This document shows, one piece after another, positions 1 to 11,383 of a DNA stretch of 64,000 bases (position 1 is the first letter of the stretch; every line of letters begins with the position of its first letter). Source of the stretch: Ophiocordyceps camponoti-saundersi (nom. inval.) (taxonomy: Eukaryota > Ascomycota > Sordariomycetes > Hypocreales > Ophiocordycipitaceae); assembly GCA_003339415.1 (NCBI GenBank), contig PDHQ01000035.1:68249-132248 (forward strand). Reading direction: 5' to 3'. Position numbers and translations under genes: made by a program. The notes below the pieces were generated by a model that was not told where the DNA came from, ran no database searches, and saw only the letters and a program-made list of their open reading frames with translations.

Positions 1-52
1 AGCACCTATTGTCGCGGCGTCGAAGTTGCGCGATGGGTGGCTAGTGTGTCCT

Positions 53-3000
53 CTAGCCATCGTCCGCCGTATGTTCCGTCTCCTTGGTCGCCGTATCTCT
101 GCCCTTCTTCTTAATCGAGGACATGGAGAAGCGCCAGCTGCTCATCCTACCTGATTCTCGGCTTTCCCTAGACTTGGTCGGGCCAAGGGACGGGCTGCTT
201 GCCACGCTTTCGTAGCTTCGGCCCAGTATGGAGTTATCGTCCGCCACATCATCCGCGTCGCCGATGCTGAAACCGTGTTCGCCGCCAGCATTACCGGATC
301 CCTTCTTAAACAGGCCCGAATCTTTTCCCAGCCTCGTCGACAATCCGAATTTACTGGAACTACCCTTTCGGAAGAGTTTCCTAACAGCCTTCTCCGGGTC
401 TTTCAGGCTCGATGCCGATGGCGATTGCAAATCCGGCGAGTAGTGTTGTAGCGATTCCTGCGATTCCTGCGTGTGGACAGACGTCCGGGAACCCGAGGGC
501 CAGTTATCGAGACTGAGCGCCGAGTCGCCCGCCACCACTTCTTTTGCCTTACCCTTGTCATCTTTACCTTTCTCCCTGCTTCGGTCCTTGTCCTTCTTGA
601 AGATTTGACCCATAAACGTCGGCGCTGCGGGATTAAGACGTTGGTTCACGGCCTTTGCAGCGCTCGGTGGAAGGCTACCGATGACACCAACCTGACTGGC
701 CCGCGTCTCTGGGTTCAGCAAGTCATCCTCGCCCAGAATTTCATCATCCGCGGAAGCGAGAGTCGTTGTCATCGCGGTAGAGCCCTGCAGCGACGGCCTC
801 CTAGAACCGCTCCTGGAGGGCCACGCCCCTTCTCCTCGGGATCGGAGACGACTCTTCTGCAGGGCCAACGCGTCTCCAGGAGCGCCCCAGATAGACCCGC
901 TGTCGGTAGAAGGACGCGGCAGATCCGTCGACGCTATCGATGCCGGCCGCGAAAGCTCGTCTTCACGGTCGTTTACGGTCATAGGCGGACGCAGTACCGA
1001 GACCGGCCTCGACGTTCCCAGGTGTGGTGCGCCGGCCCTGTCCGAAGCGTTCGAATCGCGAGCCGCCCATGAGCCGATGTTGATCATGTGTCTGTTCTCC
1101 ATGGAATCATCGTCTGCCGTCGAGGGGAAAGACTGAGTTTGCGAAGGCTTGAGACTGCCAACAGCAGGGCCGTCCGAGCACTTGGCGACCCGGCCCCGTT
1201 GCAAGGTTAAGAAGAAGTTAGCAATCTTGTGGCTTGCTGTCGGCGTCTCCGTCGGTGAGTTTCCTGTGTTGAGCGACTTTCCATCGCTGTTCTCCGCGTA
1301 GGGCGGGAATGAGAGGTTGTGTGCCGAGCCGTGCGGGCTCGGGAACACGTTAAAGGAAATATTGGACGACGATGGAGACTGAGGGCCCTCCTCGGGCGCC
1401 GGTCTGGCGGGCTTGGACTCCAGCTTAAAGGTGCCTTGGGACTCCATGGCGTCTATTTCTTCCGTTTCCTCGAAGATGTTGGAAGGCAGGAGAGTCTGGG
1501 CCGACGGACTCAACGTTGCACCGGATGTCTTAGACTCAATGTCCGTTGATAACTCGTTGGCGCCGTCAGCTGTTTGCCCCATGAACAAAGGCGATATGTA
1601 GCTCGGGTTGCTGAAACCCATTGTCGCCGGCGGGTTGGGCTCGGCCGGAGCAACCCGGTCGGGAGAAGGCAGGCCGGTCTTGAGCAGCGAATTACCACCT
1701 TGAATCGGGCGCTTAGACTGGGCTACCGGCGGCGAATCGTAGTCAACTGCTGAAGGGACAGGCTGGCCGTAATATGGGAGACCGGCCGCCTGCTGAATTT
1801 TGAGCTGCTCGGTCAGGTCACGGATCTGCTGGCTCAGGACGTTCCCCTCCTTGGTCTCGGCGACGAGGCGACTGTGAAGCTCCCTACGACGTTGCTCCCA
1901 GTCTCTCCTCCGCTTCGACTCTTCCTCGCGCCACGTCTCTTCATCGGCTTCCGGTAACAGCTCTTTAGCGGTCTTGGAATCCTGAAGCTGCTTGCCCTTG
2001 TCCTTGAGCTCAGCCTCTAGCTTGTTGCAGCTTTCCTGTTGCTCGGTGTTCTCGTCGTCGAGTTTGCGGATATTGCGGTCCCGCTCCCTCGCCAGCTCTC
2101 TCTTGTGAGCTTCAGAACTTTGGCGCTCCCTTTTCATCCTGTCCGTATCCGTCTCAAACTTGGTGATGTTGTCGCGAATTTTGGTCTTCTTCGAATCCTT
2201 GTCCTTGAGCTGTTGTTCTTTCTTGGCACGCTCCTTTTCCGCCGCACGCATCTGCTCCATAGTGACGCGCGTCATGGTCTTGAGCTGTACCGTCTGCTCT
2301 TCCTTTTCCTTGAGAATCTGCCTCTTACGGTCCCGATCTCTCTTTAGCTCTTCATCCTGCTGCTGGGATTCAGCCTCATCCTTGGCGTAGAGGGCCAGCG
2401 TGTCGTCGATCTCCTTTCGAATTCCCTCAAACTTGTCGTTGAGCTCAGCCAAAGACATTTCTGGCCCCACAAGCCTTGCCAGGGGCTGCTCGGGGCCGAC
2501 CACGGAAGGCGAATGCCGGCGGTTGACGGTATTTCGACGTTGACCAAGGGGCACGGCAGAGTCTCGAGGCACGATGGTGCTGCTTTCGAGAACCGCGGCG
2601 GCCTCCACCGTAGGCAGGGAGGAGGCGGATCGATCGGGCTTATCGTTTTCGTCGGCACTTTCGCAACGGGAAATATGGGGATCGACGAAGCTGGTGGGCA
2701 AGCGCGAGTCGCCCAGCTGCGGTCTGCCATCTTTGCCAAAAGTTCGGAGGCGAATGAAGGGACTTCCGGCGCGGTAGTTGCTGGGGCCGATGGCAACGAC
2801 ACGCAGGTTGTAGAAGTGGTTTGGGCGCAATCCGGTGACGATTATCGCAGTCTCGTTGGCGGGCGAATCCCCGACTGTAGCAAGACGTGGGTTAGCCTTT
2901 GACAAGGGCGGGCGCTTTGCACAGTGGGGAGTGGACTGACCGTGAACGCCATTTACCTGTATCAAATACTTTTCCACGGGTCGATTCGACGCGGGCGGAG

Positions 3001-3581
3001 ACCAACTGAGCGTCGCCGAGTCGGCGCCAATGCCGGCCAGGCAGACATCAGGCGCTTCAGGAATGTCGACACCAAGGATGCCGACCAGCTCGGGCACAGG
3101 TTTCCAGAGCGTCTGCCACGAGCGATGAAGCAACCTTTGATCAGAACATTAGTAGGCAGCCTTTACGAACAAACGAAGTAAGGTGGGGAGAAAAGAGGTC
3201 TCAGAAGAAGAAAGCAGCTGAGAAAGACAAAACACAGCAGTAGCGTTTACTGGTCGATTCTGCCTCCAATCGCGAAAGGAGAAAAAAATTGACAGCGATG
3301 ACGGCAGGACGAGAGAGAGGCGGGCGGGCAACTCACCAGACGACAGCGCCCAGAGTCAGTGCCATCCTCAACTGCTGAAGAGGGGTGGCATCGAAGGCGG
3401 CGTAGACGGCGGCCTCGCACAGGCGCAGGGCCGGCCTGCGGCAGTCGATGAGAAGAGCGATGCCGATAACGCCGACAAGGGCGTGGACGGACCTGAGGTT
3501 GGCTGAATGGCGGCTAAAGAACCAGTAAAGACTGCAGATGGCGAGGCAAGCTGTGGTCAGGGTCGGAAGCGCCCATAACAT
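53..3581 (-). CDS. Membrane-anchored fibronectin type III / coiled-coil protein
   Basis: Two exons, 3337-3581 and 53-3134 (intron 202 nt, donor GTGAGT, branch-like TACTAAT), give 1108 aa. The start is the ATG at 3581; splicing joins GTC-TG to G-TTG in phase. Residues 1-90 hold about three hydrophobic segments (roughly 4-22, 32-47, 70-86), so the protein is probably in an internal membrane. A fibronectin type III domain follows at about 104-212 (LSWSPPASNRPVEKY, LRPNHFYNLRVVAIGP). A long charged coiled coil lies at about 310-480. The rest is a Ser/Pro-rich, probably disordered tail with basic patches near the C-terminus. FN3/coiled-coil proteins of this layout occur as uncharacterised proteins in filamentous ascomycetes. 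The function is unknown; a scaffold or tether role is only inference from the architecture. The long in-frame stretch makes the gene itself secure. Confidence 0.85.
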
Positions 3582-5045
3582 GTTCTCAGCCCTCGAAGCG
3601 CGCTGTCGGGACGGCGACAGGGCGAGCGAGGGAGAGCAAAATAGCGAGCCTGTTGGTGGTCGCCGAAAAGGTGCAAGGGGAGTCGGAGGAGGCGTATTCG
3701 TAGATGCGCTGATGCTGAGGAAAGCGAAGTGGAGTGATGTGATTGGCGGGAGGCTGGTAGCATCTGTGGCTGGGGAGAGCGGCGGGAGGTACGAATGAGA
3801 GGCGGTGCACGAAGGTAGCAGATACTTGGCAGGGGGTGTTAGGATGTTATGCGCAGCGCCCGGCAACTCACTCCACGGGAAGATGGTAGTCTAGCAACTC
3901 CACGGAGATGCCTCCACTTTCGAAGAGCACTAAAGCTGCATCTGCAGTGTTCGCGACGTTCATCGATACGGGAGCAGAAAGTCTGTAAAGGTACCGTCTC
4001 TGCCTTTCCAGAAAATTTTTTACTTTCCTTGGGAGGAGTTGTCTTGTGATGGCCACAGCGATGGCGATAGCGTGTAAGTCCTGAAACCCTCTCAGCGGGC
4101 GGAGCCTTGAACCGCATGACGACTCTTGTCAGGTCATGAATGGTGCGAAATTCATGCTTTACACTTGACTATGAGGGTGGAATACATCTTGTCATCCAAT
4201 GGCGCTCTTGCGAGAAGGGTTGGCTGGCAGCTTCGTATTCCGGAGAGCCTCTCAAGGTGCCACCAACACGGGTGATGCCAGCTTCTTACAGATACTGGTA
4301 CGGTTTCTACGCGCCTAGCAGTACAGGAACTGTAGTAGCTTGTTATTATTAGTGCCTCGTACCCGGGAGAAGTCGCTCGCTTGCTACTTGGCACGCATCG
4401 TCGAATTTGTTAAGAGTCCATTTTTCTATCTTTTTTTTTCTCCGTCTTGGCTTCGGGTTGTCATAAACAATTGCCTTGGGAACCAGCCGAGCTTCCCTGT
4501 GCTGCAGCGCGTGCACGGCTCGCAACCGACCGCCGATGACGGGAGCTTCTCCGATCACCTTTTTTTTTAAGTCACGTTGCCGGCAAAAGCGGAAGTCAAC
4601 TCCTTCTCTCCATCTCTATCTCTATCTTTCTCTGCTTTTTATATACTGACGTACCTACATAGGTATATGACATACTTACATACTACCTACAGATAGACAG
4701 ACGCTCAGTCCGCGCTCGATGCTCCCGATCTCCTCTCCTTGCAGCCTCAGAGTCAAGAGGGTAACCGCGACACAGTACAAAGATGAGAAAGCACCGGGCG
4801 GCGCGAAACGGGCCGAACGATTGGCTTACTGGAGTACTTTCATCTTCCCTGCGCCGTCGCTTCCTTCCCTTCACTCTAGTGGCCTCTTTGGCAGCTAACA
4901 GCGAGCTTGCTACCCGCTAGTGGCCCCCCGCAGGCCCCGTGCGCAGAGTACCTCCCTATCAGCCAGGAATCCTCTTCCCACAGTCGTATGTATGTAGGCT
5001 TGCGCGCTGCGCCGTACATGTACAGTACTAGCGCACAGTCCTAAC
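3582..5045. other. Intergenic, upstream of the FN3 gene
   Basis: No convincing gene is seen. It contains pyrimidine-rich stretches, CTATCT-type microsatellite near 4610-4630 and scattered TACATA runs. It presumably holds the FN3 promoter and ends at the target-site copy ACATT (5046-5050) of the adjoining retrotransposon. Confidence 0.5.
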
Positions 5046-5050
5046 ACATT

Positions 5051-5200
5051 TATGGTGACACAAGGTGGGCACAGGCCATCGGGTGGGTGCACTGATGTGT
5101 GTGTATTATGTGTGTGCTAGGTCTAGGCTAGGATAGCTAGGCTAGGTTATGTGCCGGTGGGCGAGGTCTAGCGGGGCTGGTCACGTGAACCCCCTTAACA
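5051..5200 (-). repeat. Left LTR of the copia element
   Basis: This 150-bp direct repeat matches 10834-10983 with about 11 differences, all transitions. Read on the minus strand it begins TGTTAAGGGGG (TGTTGAGGGGG in the other copy). It keeps internal CTAGG-rich sequence and CACGTG. It is almost free of RIP changes compared with its partner and with the adjacent interior. Confidence 0.93.
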
Positions 5201-5208
5201 CCCCCCTT
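5201..5208 (-). other. Polypurine tract of the copia element
   Basis: On the minus strand AAGGGGGG directly precedes the LTR. This is where plus-strand synthesis primes in LTR retrotransposons, and it fixes the direction of transcription as leftward. Confidence 0.7.
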
Positions 5209-7150
5209 CAGGCCCGCTCAAACGAGCGGAAAATAGTTATCCCGTGCCGCAAAGCGCGGAAAATAACAAAACAGCAAAAACAGCGTTTTTAGGCTTTTCT
5301 TAAAGGGCCGGCAAAGGGCTTAAATAGCTTAAAAACGTAATAAAAAAAAATAGGATCTAAGAGATTAAATTAGGTCCCGGATAGGGTTATTCTATTCCGG
5401 ATCGGTCGATTAGTGAAGGAAATAGTAGAAAATAGTAAGAATAGGCCTCTCTAAGCTACTCTTAAGGGGCCTTAAATAAGTTAATCTAAGCTATTAAGAA
5501 AGTTAAATTAAGCCGTTAAGAGGGGTTAAAAACGCCTATATAAAGGGCATTAAGAGGCCTAATTTAAAGGAAAATTCCTCTTTAGGCTAGGGGCTAAAGA
5601 TAAGCTATAAGCCTCATAGCTATATATATATATAGAGAGAGGTATCGTTATTCGCATCGCTTAGTAGGGAAATGCCGCCAAAGTCGTACGAGTTAATATA
5701 TCTAATAGTAAGGGGCCTAAAGGTGCCTACTATTAATACTTTTAAGGCCGGAATAATCGCTTAGAGGCGTGTTAAAGGGCATATATCGCGGGATCGGCGG
5801 CGGCACGAAGCCGGGCTAACGGTAAGGTTAATAATCGCGAGCCTCTTTAGGGCGTTAATCGCGATATGCCTTATCCGTCCTCTCTTAATCGATACCTGCC
5901 TTTTTAGAACGATCTATCCCGTCTTAATCGATAGCTATAGCGCGACGCTAATTACTCTTCTTTCTTAAGATCCCTCTTTTAGGTACGGGATCCCCCGGTA
6001 ATAGAAATCTTATACTATATTATTTATTAGGTTATTAATTTAATTAATCGGTTCGTTCGGTATCGGTGCCTTTATTATCGGGTAGCATAAGGGTATCGTA
6101 GGCTTTATTATTAAACGCCCTAGGCTTATCTAATAGCGCACGAGGGCTGCCCTTTATATTATTTTTAGCCTTAGAGGGCAAGATCGTAATTTTCGGGTTA
6201 GAAAGATATAATATATAGACGAATTTAGCGTATTAGAGGCGCTGCAGAGGCTTTATAAGGCTATCTGCGGCTATATCGGCTATGCCGATATATTAGATCG
6301 TAAAGAATCGCTTTTCTACGCGATTAATAACCTATTTATATTATATATTAATATACCTTATTCGGGCTACTTTAAACTTATTAAGAGCGATAGCTTTAGC
6401 GTTAAGGCTATCGGTAAATATAATTATAGGCGTCTATTACTACGGTAGCTTTAAGTTCTTAAAAATCTTATTTATCTAGATTAAGCTTATACTTATAGGC
6501 GTTAAATTAATAAATTTAGCCTCTATTAACGATAGCGTTATAAGCGTTTACTATTTCGATTTCTAGTATACGGGGCCTATGCTAACGAAAACGATATATC
6601 CGGCTATTAAGTATCTTATATATAAATTATCTGCAAAAGAGGTATCTATAAAGATACGAGGTTTTAAATCTTAAGGGCTATAAGTACCTCTAAGCGTAAG
6701 GCCTAGGCTTTTCGTACTATAAAGGTATTATATTAAATTCTTCTATATAAGAAGGTGCGAGGCGGTCGGATTAAGGTTACCTTCGTATAATTTGCTATTC
6801 GTAAAGGCTAAGTTAGGCCTTATACCGTTAGAGAGATAATTTATACTACCTATTCTTTTTAGCTATTTTTTTTAAGGTATCGCGAGCGGCTATATTTTCT
6901 AATTAGCGGGTATTTTAACCTTAGGCGGCTAGGGCGTTTATATAGCGTTCGTAACGCCTTCGCCGAATAATTCGAGTATTTTAATAATATATTTCTCTTA
7001 GTATACGTAGATTATATATATAGCACGGTTCTTACGGAATTATAAGCCTAAGAAGGTAATAGGTTCGCCTAAGTTACGTAAATCCTATAATTCTTTTAAA
7101 ATGCCCTTTCCCTTATCTATAAAAGCGGCTATAAGCGCTATAATTATAGT

Positions 7151-7168
7151 ATCGTTAACGTAAAGGAG
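7151..7168 (-). pseudogene. Reverse transcriptase active-site remnant
   Basis: The minus strand reads LLYVND, followed by T-I-I-I-A. Ty1/copia reverse transcriptases carry YVDD at this catalytic site. The first Asp is Asn here (GAC to AAC), which is a G-to-A change of the RIP type and would abolish activity. Stop codons surround it. Confidence 0.85.
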
Positions 7169-8639
7169 TATAATAAATCCCTTAGGGTATATATAAATAT
7201 AGAACTTAGATTTAAGTTACTATTATCTATAGCGTTTAAGGGCCTCGCTAGCGTAGGTAAACTATATTATAAGAGATAACTTAAGGCTATATAGGGCTTA
7301 ATTAAGCTTATATACTCGATTTATGCTATCTTCGAATAAATACGGCTAATCGACGAAAAATTCCTCCTAATAAGGGGCGTTTACGAACGCGTTTATAACG
7401 TTAAATTATTACTATTCGAGATCTTAAGATACTACGATCGATAGGAATACTCGAACGGAAGAGAGGTATATAATAGCAGCGTAGAGGTCCTCGATAAAGT
7501 ATAAGGCCTTTTCTTTATCCCCTCTTACGTACTAGCGTGCCTTAGTAATTATAGTTTTATTCTCGGGCGTTTTTATCGTAAATACCTATTTACCGGGTAA
7601 AACTTACTTACCGATAGGTCGATTAACGAGATCCTAAGTATATTAACTATATAAAGCTTTAATTTCGGTATTTATCGCTAGGCGCTAATAGGAGAGATAA
7701 TCGGATCGCTTACGGATATCCTACTAGCCCTTAGGCGTCGATAATATTAGAACGTTAAATACGGCGTTAATCGGCAGGACGAAGTCGGGAATCTCTGCCT
7801 CTTCTTTATCGATATCTCTAAAGACGGCGTTAGTAGTAGATTTAGCTATAGCGGCCGTTATAGAACGGGTCTTGCGATTAGTAGCGGGTATCGTGGCCTT
7901 ATTCCTTAGCTTAGCCTATAGAGGAGCTTCTTTATCGGCTAGATCGTTAAATCGGGCGCCGGGCGTCTAATTAGGCGTAAGGAATTATATCGTATTAGGA
8001 GGCGTAGCTAGCTTTTTAGATTAAGAAGGGCCTGCGGTTTTATTACCTAAATTAGGTGCGTTTCCCGCCTTAAGGTTACTAGCAGGCTCTTATAAGCCTT
8101 AATCGCTAGGACGATTATAATTATTATCGTTATTATTATTATTATTATTAATATTATTAGGTCCGAATCGGAAGAATTCGTCTTTATTAAGTTAATCTTC
8201 CTAATCTTTTTTAATCTCGGGCTCTGCGACGTATTTAACTATTTAATCGAGCTTTAGATCGGCCGGGTTATAAAACCTAACGTCTCTAGCCCTAATAATC
8301 TTATTTTCTTCGGGTAGATATATTTTATAGATATGCCCGTAAAGGCCTTTTATACTAACGAGGCGGCCTTCCTTAGCTTAAGGGGCTATTTTAGCGCTCT
8401 AAATCCTATATTAAGGAGGGATAACGATATATGCCTTATAACCCTATAATCGTATATATTTAATCGAATATTTATACGGAACGCGGATCGCGGCTATTAC
8501 TATCTCGATAGGGCTTTAATTCTTCGGGTTAGTCGACGATAGTAGTATATTCTATATATAGGCGCTAAAGTCGATAAAGAATAGCTATAGCTTCTCGGGC
8601 AGCTTCGTCTCGATATAAATAGCTTTCGTAGCCTCTATA

Positions 8640-8701
8640 AGAGTGCGGCTAGCACGCTTAGCTCTACCGTTCTAGGTAGGAGTATAAGGGGCATAGAATC
8701 G
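8640..8701 (-). pseudogene. Integrase remnant
   Basis: The minus strand reads YAPYTPT-stop-NGRAKRASRTLIEA. It resembles the copia integrase motif PYTPxQNGxAERxNRT near the catalytic Glu. The Gln codon is now a stop and the expected Glu is Lys (G-to-A), both consistent with RIP. Confidence 0.85.
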
Positions 8702-10833
8702 TAAGATAAAGCCCTTATTAGCGGCCTAAGCCTTAATCTTTTATTACGTAAATTTAAGGGTATTATCGAAACTTATTACTTAAATATAGTAGCCGCTAGT
8801 AGTAGCGTTAACGCTACGTTTCCACGCTTTAAGCTATTTAAAGGCTTTATTACGGGTTTTCGTAAAGAGAACCTAGTAATAGTTAGTATAGGTATTAATT
8901 CCGTAAAGCGTATACCGATAACCTTTATAAGCTATTAGAGAATATTAGATAAAATCTTAGAAGATATATTATAGGAAACTTATAGGTAAAATAGCGGGAT
9001 CTTAACTAATTACGATATCTACTTTTCTAAGTTAGCACGCGCGGTAGTAGAATAACTCGAAAATACTTTTCTTATTAATCGTAAGGCTAGACTTACGGTA
9101 GGCCTTAAGAATCCTATCTTTGCCCGCGTGCCCGAGGCGGCGATATATTACGGCGAAGTTAATTTCCCGTTCTATAATAGGTAGGGTAGCTATTATAAGA
9201 GGCTTCTAGGCCTTAGCGCCCGTAATATTAGCTACGCCTCCTATCTAAAAGAGGTAGCAGACGGTGCGTCCTTATTATTAAAGGCGTATACCTTCGCTAT
9301 TAATATAGATTTCCTTATAATTAAGCTAATCGGCGGAGACGAGATTAACTAGGATATCTATACTATAGAATACCTTTTTAAATATAATCGAATAGCCGTT
9401 AGAAGCGTTAATCGTAATAGTGCCTTAGCCGTAGTAGAATAAGGGCTTACTATTCGATACCGTAAGATAATAAGAGCTATTAAATTCTTTATATTAATTA
9501 AACTATCTCTTATTATTAAAAAGGTATAAAGTATAGCTAATATCGATAATTATAGCGTTTTATAAAATAAGGCTATTATAACTTTTAAGGGTAATATTAA
9601 TAATATAAGCTATAGTGCTTTTCCCTACCGATATTATATCCGCGCTACTACTTATAGAACTCGCGTTACTATTCCTACGTTACTTAGGAATAGGTAGCGG
9701 CCGGAGCTTAGGGTAGAGAACTTAGTATTACTCCTTCGAGTAAATATAACCTCTTAGATAGATATTATAGCCGTAGTAAGAGAGGGTTATAATCTTATTC
9801 GTTATATTCGTACGCTTCGGCATATAGGGCACGATACGTATCTCCGTTAATAACGATAGCTTTAGCTTATTATTATTATTATTATTACCGTTACCTTTAT
9901 TTTCCGGCTTCTTCTTTTAAGATTAATTCTATATTACGGAAAGTGCCTTTCCGCTCGATAAGTTACGGCTTATCTCGAAGTTAGCGATTTATAATAAAAT
10001 ATACGTATTAATATCGTTAAAAGATAACCTAGAAGGGCTATTTATATCGTAATCTTATTTCTTAGCGATAACGGGGTATAGGGTTTAGATAGTATTAATA
10101 GCTTTTTAAGCGTAGATATATAGTATCTCTTTAAAATTAGCCCCTATATCTTTATCCGTAATAATTTAGTTTTAGAGGCCTTAAAGGTCCTTCTTAAAAG
10201 CTCTCTAATTTTTAATTATATTATCTTTTAGCTTAAGCTAATACTAATATTAAAGAATATATCGAGGTTATATTTTCGTTAATATTTTAGCTTATTTCTT
10301 AGCTAAGAGATAGATATCGTATACTATAATATTTTTATCCTAGCTAAGCCGGGTAATATTACTAATAGCTTTACCGGAAAGGGACTATAAGACGATTCCT
10401 ACGGTAATTTCTATTTTATCGTTATATTTAATAGCTTCGTTTTTATCGACGGGTCGGGTCGGAACTTTATTATCGAAGATAAATAGTTTTACCTTATTAA
10501 TTCGGGCCGCCGCTATAAGAGATCTATATTACTTAATATAGCTTACGGCGCCCTTAAGCTTCGTACTACTAAAGGACGAAGATATCTTATTCTATTATTC
10601 GTCGTATTTTACGCTTTTTTTTATTATTTTATATTATGCCTCCGGATCGAGAAGGCTAGTTAAATTTTTCGCTACTAAAATTAGTGCAAAATAATTTTCT
10701 TCGTTTTTCTTCTACGTGTAGAATTTTCCGTTATACTATAGCGCTCCGAATTAATTAAATAAGCCTAAAAGTAGGAAAATAAAGGTATCGTGAACTTTAG
10801 CGTAGCGGAAGCGTGTAATAGGCGCTTATAACC

Positions 10834-10983
10834 TATAGTGATATAAGGTGGGCACAGGCTATCGGGTGGGTGCACTGATATATGTATATTATATATGTGC
10901 TAGGTCTAGGCTAGGATAGCTAGGCTAGGTTGTGTGCCGGTGGGCGAGGTCTAGCGGGGCTGGTCACGTGAACCCCCTCAACA
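10834..10983 (-). repeat. Right LTR of the copia element
   Basis: Second copy of the 150-bp LTR. Transcription would start here and run leftward. It carries about nine TpG-to-TpA or CpA-to-TpA changes relative to the left LTR. Immediately inside, the minus strand reads GGTTATAAGCGCC, a possible degraded primer-binding site; the tRNA primer is not identified. Confidence 0.93.
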
Positions 10984-11383
10984 ACATTAGTACCTTTTCT
11001 CCGTTCCTTCCCCTGTTCGTTTGTGGCTGACGAGAGATGAATCATGTGCTCCAGGCGTCATCGCTCATAACCTCTCGCCTTACCTCTGGCTAACTATTTC
11101 CCTTCAATCTTCTCGTTGTCTTTCTTCCTCTCCCTCCCTCCCTCTCTCTCTCCTATCTCCCGTCATAAGCTTAATTCTTTCCTCCAGTCTGGCTTCTTGC
11201 TGCCTCTCTTTCTCTCTTTCCTTCTCTCTCTCTATTTCGCTCTCTCCTTCCAGCTATTTCTGATTGTCCCCTTCTCTCCCCCCCCTCTCTCTGTCGTCGA
11301 GACGAGGCGCCCGTGCTTGAAACGGCTCGTGCATCGCCAGCCGTCGATTGTCCAGCTCAACTGCTGAACCGACCGTCAAAACC
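10984..11383. other. Lipin gene 5' region
   Basis: The sequence holds ACATT (target-site copy, 10984-10988) and then a strongly CT-rich stretch at about 11110-11290, typical of fungal promoters or 5' untranslated regions. Only about 400 bp separate the transposon LTR from the lipin start codon, so the promoter is confined here or lies inside the element. Confidence 0.5.

Larger units (their letters stand above)
5051..10983 (-). mobile_element. Ty1/copia LTR retrotransposon, full length, RIP-inactivated
   Basis: The element is 5933 bp with 150-bp LTRs at both ends, flanked by ACATT at 5046-5050 and 10984-10988 (5-bp target-site duplication). A purine tract abuts the left LTR on the minus strand (5201-5208), which sets the orientation: it is transcribed leftward. 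The interior is extremely AT-rich with stops everywhere. Minus-strand remnants are still readable: an integrase core/C-terminal stretch at about 8640-8701 and, downstream, the reverse transcriptase active site at 7151-7168. Integrase before reverse transcriptase is the Ty1/copia order. The damage is C-to-T and G-to-A, as expected from RIP. It sits in the shared upstream region of the FN3 and lipin genes. It is not autonomous now. Confidence 0.93.
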
